From contig CP136575.1 in NCBI GenBank assembly GCA_035196065.1, forward strand, positions 2,892,769 through 2,956,768: a stretch of 64,000 nucleotides of DNA, read 5' to 3'. The number at the start of each line of letters is the position of its first letter. The stretch's first letter is position 1. Source of the DNA: Sphingobium sp. (GTDB lineage: Bacteria; Pseudomonadota; Alphaproteobacteria; Sphingomonadales; Sphingomonadaceae). Positions 17,700 to 26,847 of this stretch are shown piece after piece. The notes under the pieces were generated by a model. That model made no database searches. It was not told the origin of the DNA and was given only the letters and a program-made list of their open reading frames with translations. Position numbers and translations under genes: made by a program.

Positions 17700-18458
17700 A
17701 TGGCATCCCTTACGATCCCCTTCCCGGCCGCAGCGCCTCGCGATTATGCACTTTGTGCATTAAGGACGTTGTGGATTGCAGTGGCACTGATGCCCCTGTT
17801 ACCGCTCCACTTGCTTTGGCGTATCCTCAAACTGCCATCGCCTTGGGCGATGCTCTTTATGCGCATCTCCGCCCGCGCGCTGGGCGCCAAGGTAAGGGTT
17901 CACGGCAAAGCGTTGCGCAAGGACGTATTTTTTGTTTCAAACCATATTTCGTGGCACGATATTCCGATCTTGGGCGGGGTCACCGGAACGGCCTTTGTTG
18001 CTCAGGATGGGGTGCGCAAGTGGCCGATCATTGGTTGGCTCGCGGCACAAAACCGCACAATTTTTATTAGTCGAACCGAAAAACAGACCGTCGCTGATCA
18101 GATAGCCGAGCTTCGCGATGCGATCGCAGAAAACTGGTCGGTCACGCTTTTTCCGGAAGGAACCACCTCCGACGGGCTCGGTCTATTGCCATTCAAACCA
18201 TCGCTTTTCGCGACACTGGCACCGCCGCCAAAGCCAATGCTCATCCAACCCGTTTTGCTCGACTTTGGTGATGCAGGTCCGGAAATCGCATGGCTGGGCG
18301 AAGAAACCGGCTGGGAGAGTGCATGGCGCGCATTTACCCGACCGGGGAACTTTACCGTCAATGTGCACTTCCTTGAGCCCTTTGATCCCGCCACGCAGGC
18401 TGACCGGAAAGAAGTGTGCGCCGAGGCCCGTTCGCGGATGCTAGCTGCAATGGCATAA
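17700..18458 (+). CDS. PlsC-like 1-acyl-glycerol-3-phosphate acyltransferase
   Basis: 252 residues. The acyltransferase motif is NHISWHD (residues 81-87, the H-x4-D catalytic pair) and the second block FPEGTTSDG (151-159) binds the phosphate of the acceptor. An N-terminal hydrophobic stretch (about 18-40) anchors it to the inner membrane. This family transfers an acyl chain to lysophosphatidic acid or, in variants, to lyso-ornithine lipids (OlsA). No olsB partner is in the window. It stands between operons and is probably expressed alone. Confidence 0.88.
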   Translation: MASLTIPFPAAAPRDYALCALRTLWIAVALMPLLPLHLLWRILKLPSPWAMLFMRISARALGAKVRVHGKALRKDVFFVSNHISWHDIPILGGVTGTAFVAQDGVRKWPIIGWLAAQNRTIFISRTEKQTVADQIAELRDAIAENWSVTLFPEGTTSDGLGLLPFKPSLFATLAPPPKPMLIQPVLLDFGDAGPEIAWLGEETGWESAWRAFTRPGNFTVNVHFLEPFDPATQADRKEVCAEARSRMLAAMA

Positions 18459-18482
18459 GCTCTAGCGGCCCAGTCGAACCAA

Positions 18483-18504
18483 AAGCGCTCCTCCACCAGC
18501 GCTT
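18483..18504 (+). terminator. Hairpin downstream of the acyltransferase gene
   Basis: AAGCGCT and AGCGCTT are perfect 7-bp arms around an 8-base loop, 24 bases after the stop codon. The following bases are not T-rich, so termination is uncertain. Confidence 0.35.
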
Positions 18505-18625
18505 AAGAATGAATCATACCGTAAAATCGACTGGGCAGGATTACAGACAGCGATTAAAGCGATAGCCGACAATCAGGCTTGGCAGGCGGTTGCCTGACCA
18601 GATCAAAAAAGGGGGAGTTTTTTCG

Positions 18626-19039
18626 ATGCCATTATCGCGCGAGGCCGCAACTGCACTGATCGAGCGTTATTATGCCGCCTTTAACGCGGGTGACCATGAA
18701 GGCATATTGGCCTGCCTCGCAGACACAGTCGTGCACGATATCAATCAGGGCGAACGAGAAACGGGCAAAGATGCTTTCGCAGCATTTCTCAACCGCATGG
18801 ATGCCGCCTATTCCGAGCAGCTGAGTGACATTGTCATCATGGCCAATGATAGCGGCACGCGCGCAGCAGCGGAATTCATCGTGCATGGCGTCTACAAGGC
18901 CGCAGACGAAGGCCTGCCGCCAGCGCATGGGCAGCGCTACGAGCTTCCAGCGGGGGCATTTTTCGATCTGGATGGTGAACTGATCGGGCGCGTTTCGGTC
19001 TATTACAATCTCACAGACTGGATTTCGCAGGTTTCATGA
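18626..19039 (+). CDS. SnoaL/NTF2-like ketosteroid isomerase-related protein
   Basis: 137 residues from the ATG at 18626, preceded by GGGGGAG at a good distance; an in-frame TTG further upstream is less likely. The pattern ALIERYYAAFNAGDHEGILACL followed by a GKDAFAAFLNRM helix and closing beta strands is that of the NTF2-like fold shared by SnoaL and ketosteroid isomerase relatives, a small alpha+beta barrel that binds a hydrophobic ligand. A catalytic role cannot be assigned. It is coupled to the GNAT gene by ATGA and heads a three-gene unit with a GNAT protein and a nitrilase-family hydrolase. Confidence 0.8.
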   Translation: MPLSREAATALIERYYAAFNAGDHEGILACLADTVVHDINQGERETGKDAFAAFLNRMDAAYSEQLSDIVIMANDSGTRAAAEFIVHGVYKAADEGLPPAHGQRYELPAGAFFDLDGELIGRVSVYYNLTDWISQVS

Positions 19040-19626
19040 AGCCGGTTGTCCGCAGTTTGCTGAGACCCGAAGACCGGCTGGCGGCCATTCCGCAACTGGC
19101 GGCGTTGCGCATAGCGGTGTTTCGGGATTGGCCATATCTGTATGACGGCACAGTCGAATATGAAGCAGAATATCTGCACGAATTCGCCAATGAGCCCGGA
19201 TCGGTTCTGGTGATTGCCGAGCAGGATCAGCAGATTGTGGGAGCGGCAACGGCATCACCCATGGCTTCACAAAAGGCCGAGTTTCGGGATGCTGCGTGCG
19301 CGCATGGCATGGATGTCGACAGGCTTTTTTATTTCGGCGAATCGGTATTGCTGCCTGCGTGTCGCGGCATGGGCATTGGTCATGCATTTTTCGACGCAAG
19401 AGAGGCTGCTGCCCGTGCTGCAGGAGCCACAGCCGCGACCTTCTGCGCCGTCATACGGCCCGACAATCACGCTATGCGGCCAACAGATCCGCGCGACCTA
19501 GCGCCGTTCTGGAAGTCGCGCGGCTATATGCCAGTTGAGGGGCTGACCTGTGATTTTGACTGGAAAGATATCGATCAATTGAATGAAACCAGCCACCCGA
19601 TGCAATTCTGGTCGCGTTCATTGTGA
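19036..19626 (+). CDS. GNAT-family N-acetyltransferase
   Basis: 196 residues. The acetyl-CoA binding core is recognisable as LFYFGESVLLPACRGMGIGH (about 97-116), with the R-G-x-G-I-G pyrophosphate loop, followed by a helix FFDAREAAARAAGA. Such enzymes move an acetyl group from acetyl-CoA to an amine. The start overlaps the SnoaL-like stop, and its own stop overlaps the GTG start of the nitrilase-like gene. In other bacteria (for example B. subtilis YhcX) a GNAT domain and a nitrilase domain form one protein; here they are separate, coupled genes in the same order. Substrate unknown. Confidence 0.85.
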   Translation: MKPVVRSLLRPEDRLAAIPQLAALRIAVFRDWPYLYDGTVEYEAEYLHEFANEPGSVLVIAEQDQQIVGAATASPMASQKAEFRDAACAHGMDVDRLFYFGESVLLPACRGMGIGHAFFDAREAAARAAGATAATFCAVIRPDNHAMRPTDPRDLAPFWKSRGYMPVEGLTCDFDWKDIDQLNETSHPMQFWSRSL

Positions 19627-20528
19627 CCGGAACAATCAAAGTTGCGGCCGCGCAATATCCAATAGAAGCTGTCGCTGATTTCGCCGATTGGCAAACGAAA
19701 GTCGGTCGCTGGGTCGAGAATGCTACATTGGCAAGATCAAATCTGCTGCTGTTCCCTGAATATGCGGCGATGGAACTATCAGCCATCGAACCGTCAACAG
19801 CAGGAGACCTGAAAGGGTCGCTACAGACAGTTATCTCCGCAGCAGAGGCTGCAAATGCCCATTATCGCGCGCTTGCGATGCGTTTTGGGGTCACGATATT
19901 GGCGAGCAGTATGCCGACGATGCTCGGCAATGGTCGGGTTGTGAACCGTGCCACGCTTTTCGTTCCCGACGGCCGATCCGGCTATCAGGACAAAATCGTG
20001 ATGACCCGATTCGAACGGGAACAATGGGATATCAGTGGCGGCGAAACACTGCGCCTGTTTCGAACCACGCTTGGTCCGATTGGCATTTCCATTTGTTACG
20101 ATGTCGAGTTTCCAATGATCGCACGCACGCAAGCCGAAGCTGGCGCCAAGATCATACTCGCCCCATCCTGTACCGACACAATGCAGGGCTATTGGCGAGT
20201 GCGCATCGGCGCACAAGCGCGCGCATTGGAAAATCAGTGCTTTGTCATTCAGGCCCCGACGGTTGGTATGGCGCCTTGGTCCGTCGCAGTGGATGAAAAT
20301 TATGGTGCCGCCGGTATATTTGTGCCCCCTGATGGCGACAGCCCGGATGATGGTGTTCACGCCTTGGGCAAGGAAGGCGAAAGCAGCTGGCTCTATTCCG
20401 AAATCGACCTTGCGCGGGTCCCGTTATGGCGAAAAGACGGTGCCGTGCGGCCTTTCAGCCATTGGCCGGAACAGTTTATCGGGCAACCGCAGACAAGCCT
20501 GCCCGTAGAGATTGTTCCTCTGGACTAG
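19623..20528 (+). CDS. Carbon-nitrogen hydrolase (nitrilase superfamily amidase)
   Basis: 301 residues starting at GTG 19623, which overlaps the GNAT stop. The nitrilase-superfamily catalytic triad is visible as Glu46 (FPEYAA), Lys124 (YQDKIVMTRFE) and Cys158 (ISICYDVEFP). These enzymes hydrolyse or condense C-N bonds of amides, ureides or nitriles; the YxDK and CYD blocks are of the amidase rather than true nitrilase kind. With the GNAT partner it may process an N-acylated amine, but this is inference. Confidence 0.88.
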   Translation: MTGTIKVAAAQYPIEAVADFADWQTKVGRWVENATLARSNLLLFPEYAAMELSAIEPSTAGDLKGSLQTVISAAEAANAHYRALAMRFGVTILASSMPTMLGNGRVVNRATLFVPDGRSGYQDKIVMTRFEREQWDISGGETLRLFRTTLGPIGISICYDVEFPMIARTQAEAGAKIILAPSCTDTMQGYWRVRIGAQARALENQCFVIQAPTVGMAPWSVAVDENYGAAGIFVPPDGDSPDDGVHALGKEGESSWLYSEIDLARVPLWRKDGAVRPFSHWPEQFIGQPQTSLPVEIVPLD

Positions 20529-20648
20529 GCAATCTCAGCTTTATCGCAAAAATTTTGACCCCTTTTGCCAAATTTTTCAATTGTGGCGGGGGTGCGGAAG
20601 GGGCTTAACCATCTCATAATGGCGGGAAAGAGTCCTGCCGCTTGAGAG

Positions 20649-21620
20649 ATGGATCATTCGGCTCGTATGAAAATAGGATTTATCGGTCTTGGTAATGTTG
20701 GTGGCAAGCTTGCAGGCAGCCTGATCCGCAATGGCCATGATGTTGTCGTCCGCGATCTGGATGCGGCGCTGGTCGCTGAATATGTCGCGCGTGGAGCCAC
20801 GTCAGCATCTTCTCCTGCGGAAATGGGTGCGGCGGTCGACCTGATCATCACCTGCCTGCCATCCCCCGCAGCCAGCAGAGCTGTGGCGGAAGGCGAAGAC
20901 GGCTTCCTGCAGGTCATGCGCCCAGGGCAAGTCTGGCTTGAGATGAGCACGACTGACTATAATGAAATCATCCGCCTTGGCGCGCTTGTTGAAGCGCGCG
21001 GCGCGCTGTTTATGGAATGCCCGGTATCCGGTGGGTGCCACCGCGCAGATACCGGCAACATCGCGATATTCGCAGGTGGGCCCCGCGCAGCTTTTGAGGC
21101 CGTACTGCCCGTCTTGACCACCATGGGCCGCCGCATCCTCCACACGGGCGACCTTGGGACGGCATCGCAATTGAAGGTCATGACCAACTATCTGTGCACC
21201 GTGCACCTCGTTGCACTAGCCGAAGCCTTGACCACCTGCAAAGCAATCGGCCTAGACATGAATACCACTTATGAGGCGATCAAAATTTCATCGGGCAACA
21301 GCTTTGTCCACGAAACCGAAAGCCAGGTGATCCTGAACGGCAGCCGAGACATCAACTTCACCATGGATCTAGTGTCCAAGGATATTGGCCTGTTCGACAC
21401 AATCGCTCAAGAAGCAGGCGTTCCTGTCGAAATGTCGCCGCTGATCGTCCGCCTGTTCAAGGAAGCGGAAGCGGAATATGGCTCTCGCGAATTTTCGCCC
21501 AACATCATCCGCCGCTATGAAGAGCCTCTGGGCATCAAGGTTCTGGGCACCGGCTTCCCTGACCAGATGGTTGACGATGAGCCTGAAGAGCGCGGCTATG
21601 AGGTCGTACCCAAACGTTAG
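20649..21620 (+). CDS. 3-hydroxyisobutyrate dehydrogenase-family NAD(P) oxidoreductase
   Basis: 323 residues of the beta-hydroxyacid dehydrogenase family. The cofactor motif is IGFIGLGNVGGKLAGSLIRN, the substrate loop is MECPVSGGCHRADTGNIAIF, and the catalytic lysine is expected in LKVMTNYL (K-x3-N). Members oxidise 3-hydroxyisobutyrate, tartronate semialdehyde, gamma-hydroxybutyrate and similar acids. Neither the ATG at 20649 nor the one at 20667 has a convincing ribosome site; the second gives the usual family N-terminus. It is a single gene converging on a LysR gene with a 4-base overlap. The C-terminal 25 residues are an acidic/basic tail beyond the usual fold. Confidence 0.87.
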   Translation: MDHSARMKIGFIGLGNVGGKLAGSLIRNGHDVVVRDLDAALVAEYVARGATSASSPAEMGAAVDLIITCLPSPAASRAVAEGEDGFLQVMRPGQVWLEMSTTDYNEIIRLGALVEARGALFMECPVSGGCHRADTGNIAIFAGGPRAAFEAVLPVLTTMGRRILHTGDLGTASQLKVMTNYLCTVHLVALAEALTTCKAIGLDMNTTYEAIKISSGNSFVHETESQVILNGSRDINFTMDLVSKDIGLFDTIAQEAGVPVEMSPLIVRLFKEAEAEYGSREFSPNIIRRYEEPLGIKVLGTGFPDQMVDDEPEERGYEVVPKR

Positions 21621-22540
21621 GGAATAATAGCCGCAGCATCGACGTGCGCGGCAATCCAATCCATAAACGTTTTGATACGCAAATTCTCGCGCATGTCCTT
21701 GCGGCAGATCAGCCCCCAATTGCCGGGGCAGATCAGCTTGTGCGGCACCGGCTGAACCAGCCGGCCGTCGGCCAGATCCTGATCGACAAAGGGCCCGTTG
21801 ACCAGCGCGATACCCTGCCCGTCCAGCGCCATTTCAAGCGCAACAGCTAGCGTATCGACCATCAGCATCGGTGCAGTCGGCTGGAATGGCACATCGGCCG
21901 ATCCGAACCATGCCTCCCAATTCTGAACTTCTGTATAAATCGCAACCAGTGGCATCGTGTTCAGCGAATCCATCGTCACTGGTCCGTCAACTTTCCGGAG
22001 CAATGCGGAGCTACACACCGGGAAGAGCGGATATTCGAACAATGGCATCCAATGATATTTGCCGGGGTCGGGAACCGTCTCACAATAGACCAGCCCGACA
22101 TCGGCATGAACATCGTCAAATTCCCATTCGACCGCGCATGTGCTCAGCGTCAGTTTCACTTCAGGATGGTCGTTCAGGAAATACGGCACGCGCTTTGCGA
22201 GCCAGCGGATCGAGGCGGTGACATAGGTCTGCACGCGCAGGGGTTTGTCAAGGGCATGGCGGTGTACCGCCTCGACGCCTTCGAGCAGCGATTCGAACGC
22301 GCTGCGGACATAAGGATAGAGTGCGCGTCCCTCCTCGGTGGAAACGATATGCCGCCCTTCTTGCGTGAACATGGCAACGCCCAACGCTTCTTCGATCAGT
22401 TGCACCTGGTGGCTGACCGCGGGGTGCGTGAGGCATAGTTCATCTGCCGCATCGCGAATGCTCTGGTGCCGGGTCGCAGCCTCAAAACCCCTAAGGGCTT
22501 TGAGCGGCGGCAATTTCTTCATTTCAAACTTGTTGGCCAT
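21617..22540 (-). CDS. LysR-family regulator, GcvA-like
   Basis: 307 residues. The N-terminal winged helix-turn-helix reads LPPLKALRGFEAATRHQSIR then AADELCLTHPAVSHQVQLIE, typical of the GcvA branch, followed by a periplasmic-binding-like effector domain. GGGAGAGGAG lies about 12 bases before the ATG. GcvA-like regulators control glycine cleavage, amino-acid and one-carbon genes in many proteobacteria. Its target here is most simply the adjacent GMC operon on the same strand, or the 3-hydroxyisobutyrate-dehydrogenase-like gene. Confidence 0.9.
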   Translation of the reverse strand: MANKFEMKKLPPLKALRGFEAATRHQSIRDAADELCLTHPAVSHQVQLIEEALGVAMFTQEGRHIVSTEEGRALYPYVRSAFESLLEGVEAVHRHALDKPLRVQTYVTASIRWLAKRVPYFLNDHPEVKLTLSTCAVEWEFDDVHADVGLVYCETVPDPGKYHWMPLFEYPLFPVCSSALLRKVDGPVTMDSLNTMPLVAIYTEVQNWEAWFGSADVPFQPTAPMLMVDTLAVALEMALDGQGIALVNGPFVDQDLADGRLVQPVPHKLICPGNWGLICRKDMRENLRIKTFMDWIAAHVDAAAIIP

Positions 22541-22601
22541 CGAGCGACCGCTCCTCTCCCGTTGCAGGGATAGCGCCCCGGCCGCGACCGGTAAATAAAA
22601 T

Positions 22602-24227
22602 TCACAGGTTGTTTCGCGCGTCCTCGAGGATCATGTCGGCACCTTTTTCAGCCACCATTACCGTCGGCGCATTGGTGTTCCCCGACGTAATGTTCGGGAA
22701 CACAGAGGCATCGACCACGCGCAAACCGTCGATGCCATGCACCCGCAACCGGCTGTCGACGACCGAATTCGCCGGATCCGGGCCCATCATGCAGGTGCTG
22801 GTTGGATGGTAGACAGTGTCGGCGCGCGCGCGAAAATCGGCAAGCAAAGCTTCATCACCCTCAATCTCGATACCGGGGAACAGTTCTTCCGTGATGATAT
22901 CCGCCAAGGGCCGGGTGCGGGCGAGTTGGCGAAGCACTCGGTTGCCGGCAAGAACATCATCTATGTCTGACTGCGTTGCCAGATAATTGGGATGGATGAC
23001 GGGATGCGCTGCAGCATCCGCGCTAGCAAGCGCTATATGTCCACGGCTGCTGGGACGGCATGGATTGTGCGAAAGCAGAAAGGCCGAAAACGGATCAGGG
23101 TTGAGTAGCTTGCGTTCAGACAGCGGCGTTTTTGTATAGCTGACCGGGCTGAAATAAAGCTGCAGATCAGGGTGCGGCTTTGACGCATCGCTCCGGATAA
23201 ATCCGCCGCTTTGGTTGACGCTGAGCGAAAGCGGTCCCGAACGGTCGAGCACATAATGCAAGCCTGCCCGGATTTTCCCCAGTAACGGGTTCAACTGGTC
23301 ATTCAGGGTCGGGGTGCGAACCTTATAAAAGTAAGAGACCGCAATATGGTCCTGGAGATTCTGACCCACTGCCCTTGCATCAAGCACCGGCTCAATACCG
23401 CAGCCTTTCAAATGTTTTGCTTCACCAACTCCGGACAGCATCAACAATTGCGGTGAGTTAATCGCGCCGCCCGATAGGATGACTTCACGGCGTGCCTTAG
23501 CCTGAAAAGCGGCGCCTTTTCGTGTGTAGGCAACCCCTGTCGCGCGCCGTCCTTCAAACAAAATGCGCGTTGCATGCGCATGGGTTCGCAGTTTGAGATT
23601 TTTGCGTTTGCGTGCCGGATGCAGAAATGCATTCGCTGTCGATGCACGCCAGCCGCCACGCGTATTGATCTGATAAAAACCTACGCCTTCGGGATGCTGG
23701 CCGTTCAAATCGCTGCTCGCCGGAAACCCCAAGCCCTGCGCAGATTCGATAAAGCTGTGACACACCGGATGAACGAAGGGCGAAATATCAGTCACATGTT
23801 GCGGTCCACCGCGTCCATGTTGTGCGCTATGCCAGTCGAAATCCTCCGACTTTTTGAAATAGGGCAAGACATCGTCCCACCCCCAGCCAACATTGCCCGA
23901 TGCTTTCCAATCGTCAAAATCACGGGGCTGGCCGCGCACATAGACCATCGCATTGATTGAGCCAGATCCGCCAATCACCTTACCGCGTGGCCAGTAACTT
24001 CGCCTGTTGCCAAGGGACGCCACCGGCTCGGTATCGTACATCCAGTTGATCCGCTTGTCGAAAAAGGTCCGGCCATAGCCAATCGGCATCTGTATCCAGA
24101 TTGACAGGTCGCTGCCCCCCGCTTCGAGCAAAAGCACGGTGTTTTTGCCGTCCGCCGTCAACCGATTTGCCAACACGCAACCTGCAGTGCCGGCACCGAC
24201 GATGATATAGTCGAACTCCTCGGTCAC
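22602..24227 (-). CDS. GMC-family FAD alcohol dehydrogenase/oxidase
   Basis: 541 residues. The N-terminus has YIIVGAGTAGCVLANRL (7-23) and the GMC signature WPRGKVIGGSGSINAMVYVR; the C-terminus has HPTSTCMMG with the likely catalytic His474 and GNTNAP with the second catalytic residue. The family oxidises primary alcohols (choline, glucose, aryl alcohols, polyethylene glycol) to aldehydes or acids. It ends an operon with an enolase-superfamily enzyme and an aldehyde dehydrogenase, suggesting an alcohol-to-aldehyde-to-acid sequence. Its start overlaps the stop of the enolase-family gene by ATGA. Confidence 0.88.
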   Translation of the reverse strand: MTEEFDYIIVGAGTAGCVLANRLTADGKNTVLLLEAGGSDLSIWIQMPIGYGRTFFDKRINWMYDTEPVASLGNRRSYWPRGKVIGGSGSINAMVYVRGQPRDFDDWKASGNVGWGWDDVLPYFKKSEDFDWHSAQHGRGGPQHVTDISPFVHPVCHSFIESAQGLGFPASSDLNGQHPEGVGFYQINTRGGWRASTANAFLHPARKRKNLKLRTHAHATRILFEGRRATGVAYTRKGAAFQAKARREVILSGGAINSPQLLMLSGVGEAKHLKGCGIEPVLDARAVGQNLQDHIAVSYFYKVRTPTLNDQLNPLLGKIRAGLHYVLDRSGPLSLSVNQSGGFIRSDASKPHPDLQLYFSPVSYTKTPLSERKLLNPDPFSAFLLSHNPCRPSSRGHIALASADAAAHPVIHPNYLATQSDIDDVLAGNRVLRQLARTRPLADIITEELFPGIEIEGDEALLADFRARADTVYHPTSTCMMGPDPANSVVDSRLRVHGIDGLRVVDASVFPNITSGNTNAPTVMVAEKGADMILEDARNNL

Positions 24228-25411
24228 TGGACGGGGTATTGCGTCATTTCGAGATGCAACATGGTACCAGTATATGGATTGGCACGCGCGACCTCTTCAT
24301 TCAGTTCCACGCCAAGGCCTGGCGCGGTTGGCGGGATGACATGGCCGTCCTCGAAACTGATCGGCGTTTTCAATATTTCGCTATGGAACCCGCCCCATGT
24401 TTCAATGCTCTCAAGGATCAGGAAGTTGGGTGAACAGGTCGCGATCTGGATGTTGGCAGCGCCGACAACCGGTCCACAATAGAGGTGCGGCGCAATCTGT
24501 GTGTGGCAAACTTCCGCCATCGCGGCGATTTTCTTGGCCTCAAGCAAGCCACCAACACGGCCAAGATTCATTTGCAGGATTGCAGCAGCCCCCGCGTTCA
24601 ACAACCGCGCGAAATCATATTTGGTGGTCAGGCGTTCGCCTGTAGCTATAGGAATGCTTGTCGCACGCGCGACCTTTGCCATTTCCTCCGGCGCGTCAGG
24701 GGGAACAGGTTCTTCAAGCCAAAGCGGATCATAGGGTTCCAGCCGCTTGGCAAGGCGGATGGCGCCTGCGGCAGTCATCTGGCCATGTGTACCAAAAAGC
24801 AGGTCGGCTTTTTTACCAACCGCTTCCCGCAGTTGCTTTGCAAAACGCTCGCACAGGTCGAGCGATTCGAGCGACAGTTGCCGCCCGTCAAAGGCCGAAT
24901 AGGGTCCGGCCGGATCAAATTTCAGCGCGGTAAAGCCTTGCGCCAGATATTCTGCCGCCCGTTCCGCTGCCAGATCAGGATCGTGGTAGACGTCAGTCTG
25001 ATCACCCGGGCGCGGGTAAATATAAGTGTAGGCGCGCAACCGATCATGAACTTGCCCACCCAACAGCTTATATACGGGCTTGTTGGCTTCCTTGCCGATT
25101 ATGTCCCAGCAGGCCATTTCCAGTGCGGACAGCACACCCATCAAGGTCAGATCTGGATGCTGGGTAAAACCGCTGGAATACACCCGTCGCCACAGGTTTT
25201 CGATATCATGCGGATCCTGCCCGACCGCATAACGGGCAAAAACATCCTCTATCATTTTCGCAACCAGATGCGGCTCAAAGGGCACGCAATAGGCCTCACC
25301 GATACCGGACACGCCAGTATCGGTGCTGATCTTCACAAAGACGAAATAGCGGCCACCAAAATGCGGCGGCGGATTGCCGACAACGAACGTCTCAATATCG
25401 GTCAATTTCAT
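24224..25411 (-). CDS. Mandelate racemase/muconate-lactonizing-type enzyme (enolase superfamily)
   Basis: 395 residues with an N-terminal capping domain and a C-terminal (beta/alpha)7-beta barrel. Visible active-site blocks are ALKFD (162-166, Lys164/Asp166), LFGTHGQM (205-212), WLEEP (231-235, Glu233), GER (258-260, Glu259) and APHLY (307-311, His309). The layout resembles acid-sugar dehydratases of the mandelate racemase subgroup, where an Asp two residues before the barrel His is the first Mg ligand. Here that place is Gly207, with His209 kept. Acid-sugar dehydratase or epimerase activity is the usual expectation. Coupled by ATGA overlaps to the ALDH and GMC genes. Confidence 0.85.
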   Translation of the reverse strand: MKLTDIETFVVGNPPPHFGGRYFVFVKISTDTGVSGIGEAYCVPFEPHLVAKMIEDVFARYAVGQDPHDIENLWRRVYSSGFTQHPDLTLMGVLSALEMACWDIIGKEANKPVYKLLGGQVHDRLRAYTYIYPRPGDQTDVYHDPDLAAERAAEYLAQGFTALKFDPAGPYSAFDGRQLSLESLDLCERFAKQLREAVGKKADLLFGTHGQMTAAGAIRLAKRLEPYDPLWLEEPVPPDAPEEMAKVARATSIPIATGERLTTKYDFARLLNAGAAAILQMNLGRVGGLLEAKKIAAMAEVCHTQIAPHLYCGPVVGAANIQIATCSPNFLILESIETWGGFHSEILKTPISFEDGHVIPPTAPGLGVELNEEVARANPYTGTMLHLEMTQYPVQ

Positions 25412-26847
25412 GCTGTGCGAAACCCGCTGATCGTTTTGATCTCAAGGAAATCGCGCACGCCATATTCGCCATATTCGCGACCATTGCCTGACTGCTTATA
25501 GCCACCAAAGGGCGCCATATAGTCCTGCGATGTGCCGTTGATGCTCACACCGCCTGCACGCATGAGACGGGCGATCCGTCGTGCCCGCGCCAAATCGCCG
25601 GTCTGCACATAGGCATAGAGGCCATAAGGGGAGTCATTGGCGATCGCGATGGCCTCCGCCTCATCCTTGAACGGGATCAGGACAAGCACCGGACCAAATA
25701 CTTCTTCTTGGGCAATCGTCATCTTGTTGTGCACACCCGCAAAGACGGTCGGCTTGACATAATAGCCCCGGTCAAATCCTTCCGCCCGGCCTGTGCCACC
25801 GGCAACGAGGATTGCGCCTTCATCAATCCCGGCCTGGATCAGACCTTGGATCTTTTCATAATGCGCCTTGCTGACGACAGGCCCAAGATGGGCGCCCCTT
25901 TCCAACGGATCGCCCAACTGGGTCTGCTTTGCAACCTCTGCCGCAATCGCAACAGCCCGATCATAGACCGATTGCTCGACCAGCATACGGGTGGGCGCGT
26001 TGCACGATTGGCCGGTATTGTTGAAACAATGCAAAACGCCGCGCGTCACAGCCGCTTCCAAATCACTATCGGCAAAGACGATATTGGCAGATTTTCCGCC
26101 TAGTTCCTGAGCGACACGTTTAATCGTGTCGGCCGCATTTTTCGCAATCTGGACACCTGCCCGGGTCGATCCGGTGAACGAAATCATGTCCACTTCAGGA
26201 TGGCCGGTCAATGCATCGCCAATGGCCGGGCCTGTACCATGGACCATGTTGAACACGCCCTTCGGGAAACCCGCCTCATCAATCATCTCGGCAAAGAGTT
26301 GCGCCGATAGCGGAGCAATCTCGCTGGGCTTGAGCACCATTGTGCAGCCGGTGATAAGCGCAGGGCCAACCTTGCAGACGATCTGGTTGATCGGCCAGTT
26401 CCAAGGGGTAATCAGCACGCAAACGCCAATTGGCTCATGGACGACAATACCGTCTTCCCCGACGTCATATTCCCACGTCATTTCGCGCACAGCCCTTATC
26501 GTCGCGCGCAAATGGCCAGGCCCGCTTTCTGCCTGTGCGTCATGCGATAGGTCGTAGGGCGCGCCCATCTCGGTTGAGATCGCCGCGACGACTTCGCCAT
26601 AGCGCCGTTCGAAAATCGCGATCAGTTTCTCGACCAAGACGATGCGTTCTTCGAGCGACAAGGCGGCATAGCCATCAAACGCCGCGCGTGCAGCACGAAC
26701 CGCGCGGTCGACATCGTCGACACCGCAAACCGCAACGGTGGCGCACACCTCTTCGGTTGCGGGATTGATCGCATCAATCGTCGCGGTCGAAGTGGCGGGA
26801 AGCGCCCACTCCCCGTCGATATAGGATTTAAGGGGGGCTTCAGACAT
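25408..26847 (-). CDS. Aldehyde dehydrogenase family protein
   Basis: 479 residues from the ATG at 26847, which begins eight bases inside the upstream MFS gene; longer in-frame starts would overlap that gene much more. The NAD site is FTGST (224-228), the general base is Glu248 in QELGGK, and the nucleophile is Cys282 in NNTGQSCNAP. Such enzymes oxidise an aldehyde to the acid with NAD(P). Placed between an MFS carrier, an enolase-family enzyme and a GMC alcohol oxidase, it probably oxidises the aldehyde made by the GMC enzyme (inference). A BetB-type betaine aldehyde role is possible but not shown. Confidence 0.9.
   Translation of the reverse strand: MSEAPLKSYIDGEWALPATSTATIDAINPATEEVCATVAVCGVDDVDRAVRAARAAFDGYAALSLEERIVLVEKLIAIFERRYGEVVAAISTEMGAPYDLSHDAQAESGPGHLRATIRAVREMTWEYDVGEDGIVVHEPIGVCVLITPWNWPINQIVCKVGPALITGCTMVLKPSEIAPLSAQLFAEMIDEAGFPKGVFNMVHGTGPAIGDALTGHPEVDMISFTGSTRAGVQIAKNAADTIKRVAQELGGKSANIVFADSDLEAAVTRGVLHCFNNTGQSCNAPTRMLVEQSVYDRAVAIAAEVAKQTQLGDPLERGAHLGPVVSKAHYEKIQGLIQAGIDEGAILVAGGTGRAEGFDRGYYVKPTVFAGVHNKMTIAQEEVFGPVLVLIPFKDEAEAIAIANDSPYGLYAYVQTGDLARARRIARLMRAGGVSINGTSQDYMAPFGGYKQSGNGREYGEYGVRDFLEIKTISGFRTA

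Noticed and set aside
19036-20528. Frameshifted single GNAT-nitrilase gene
   Set aside because: Both genes have complete domains and a normal stop/start overlap with a GTG start, so two genes are more likely than an error.
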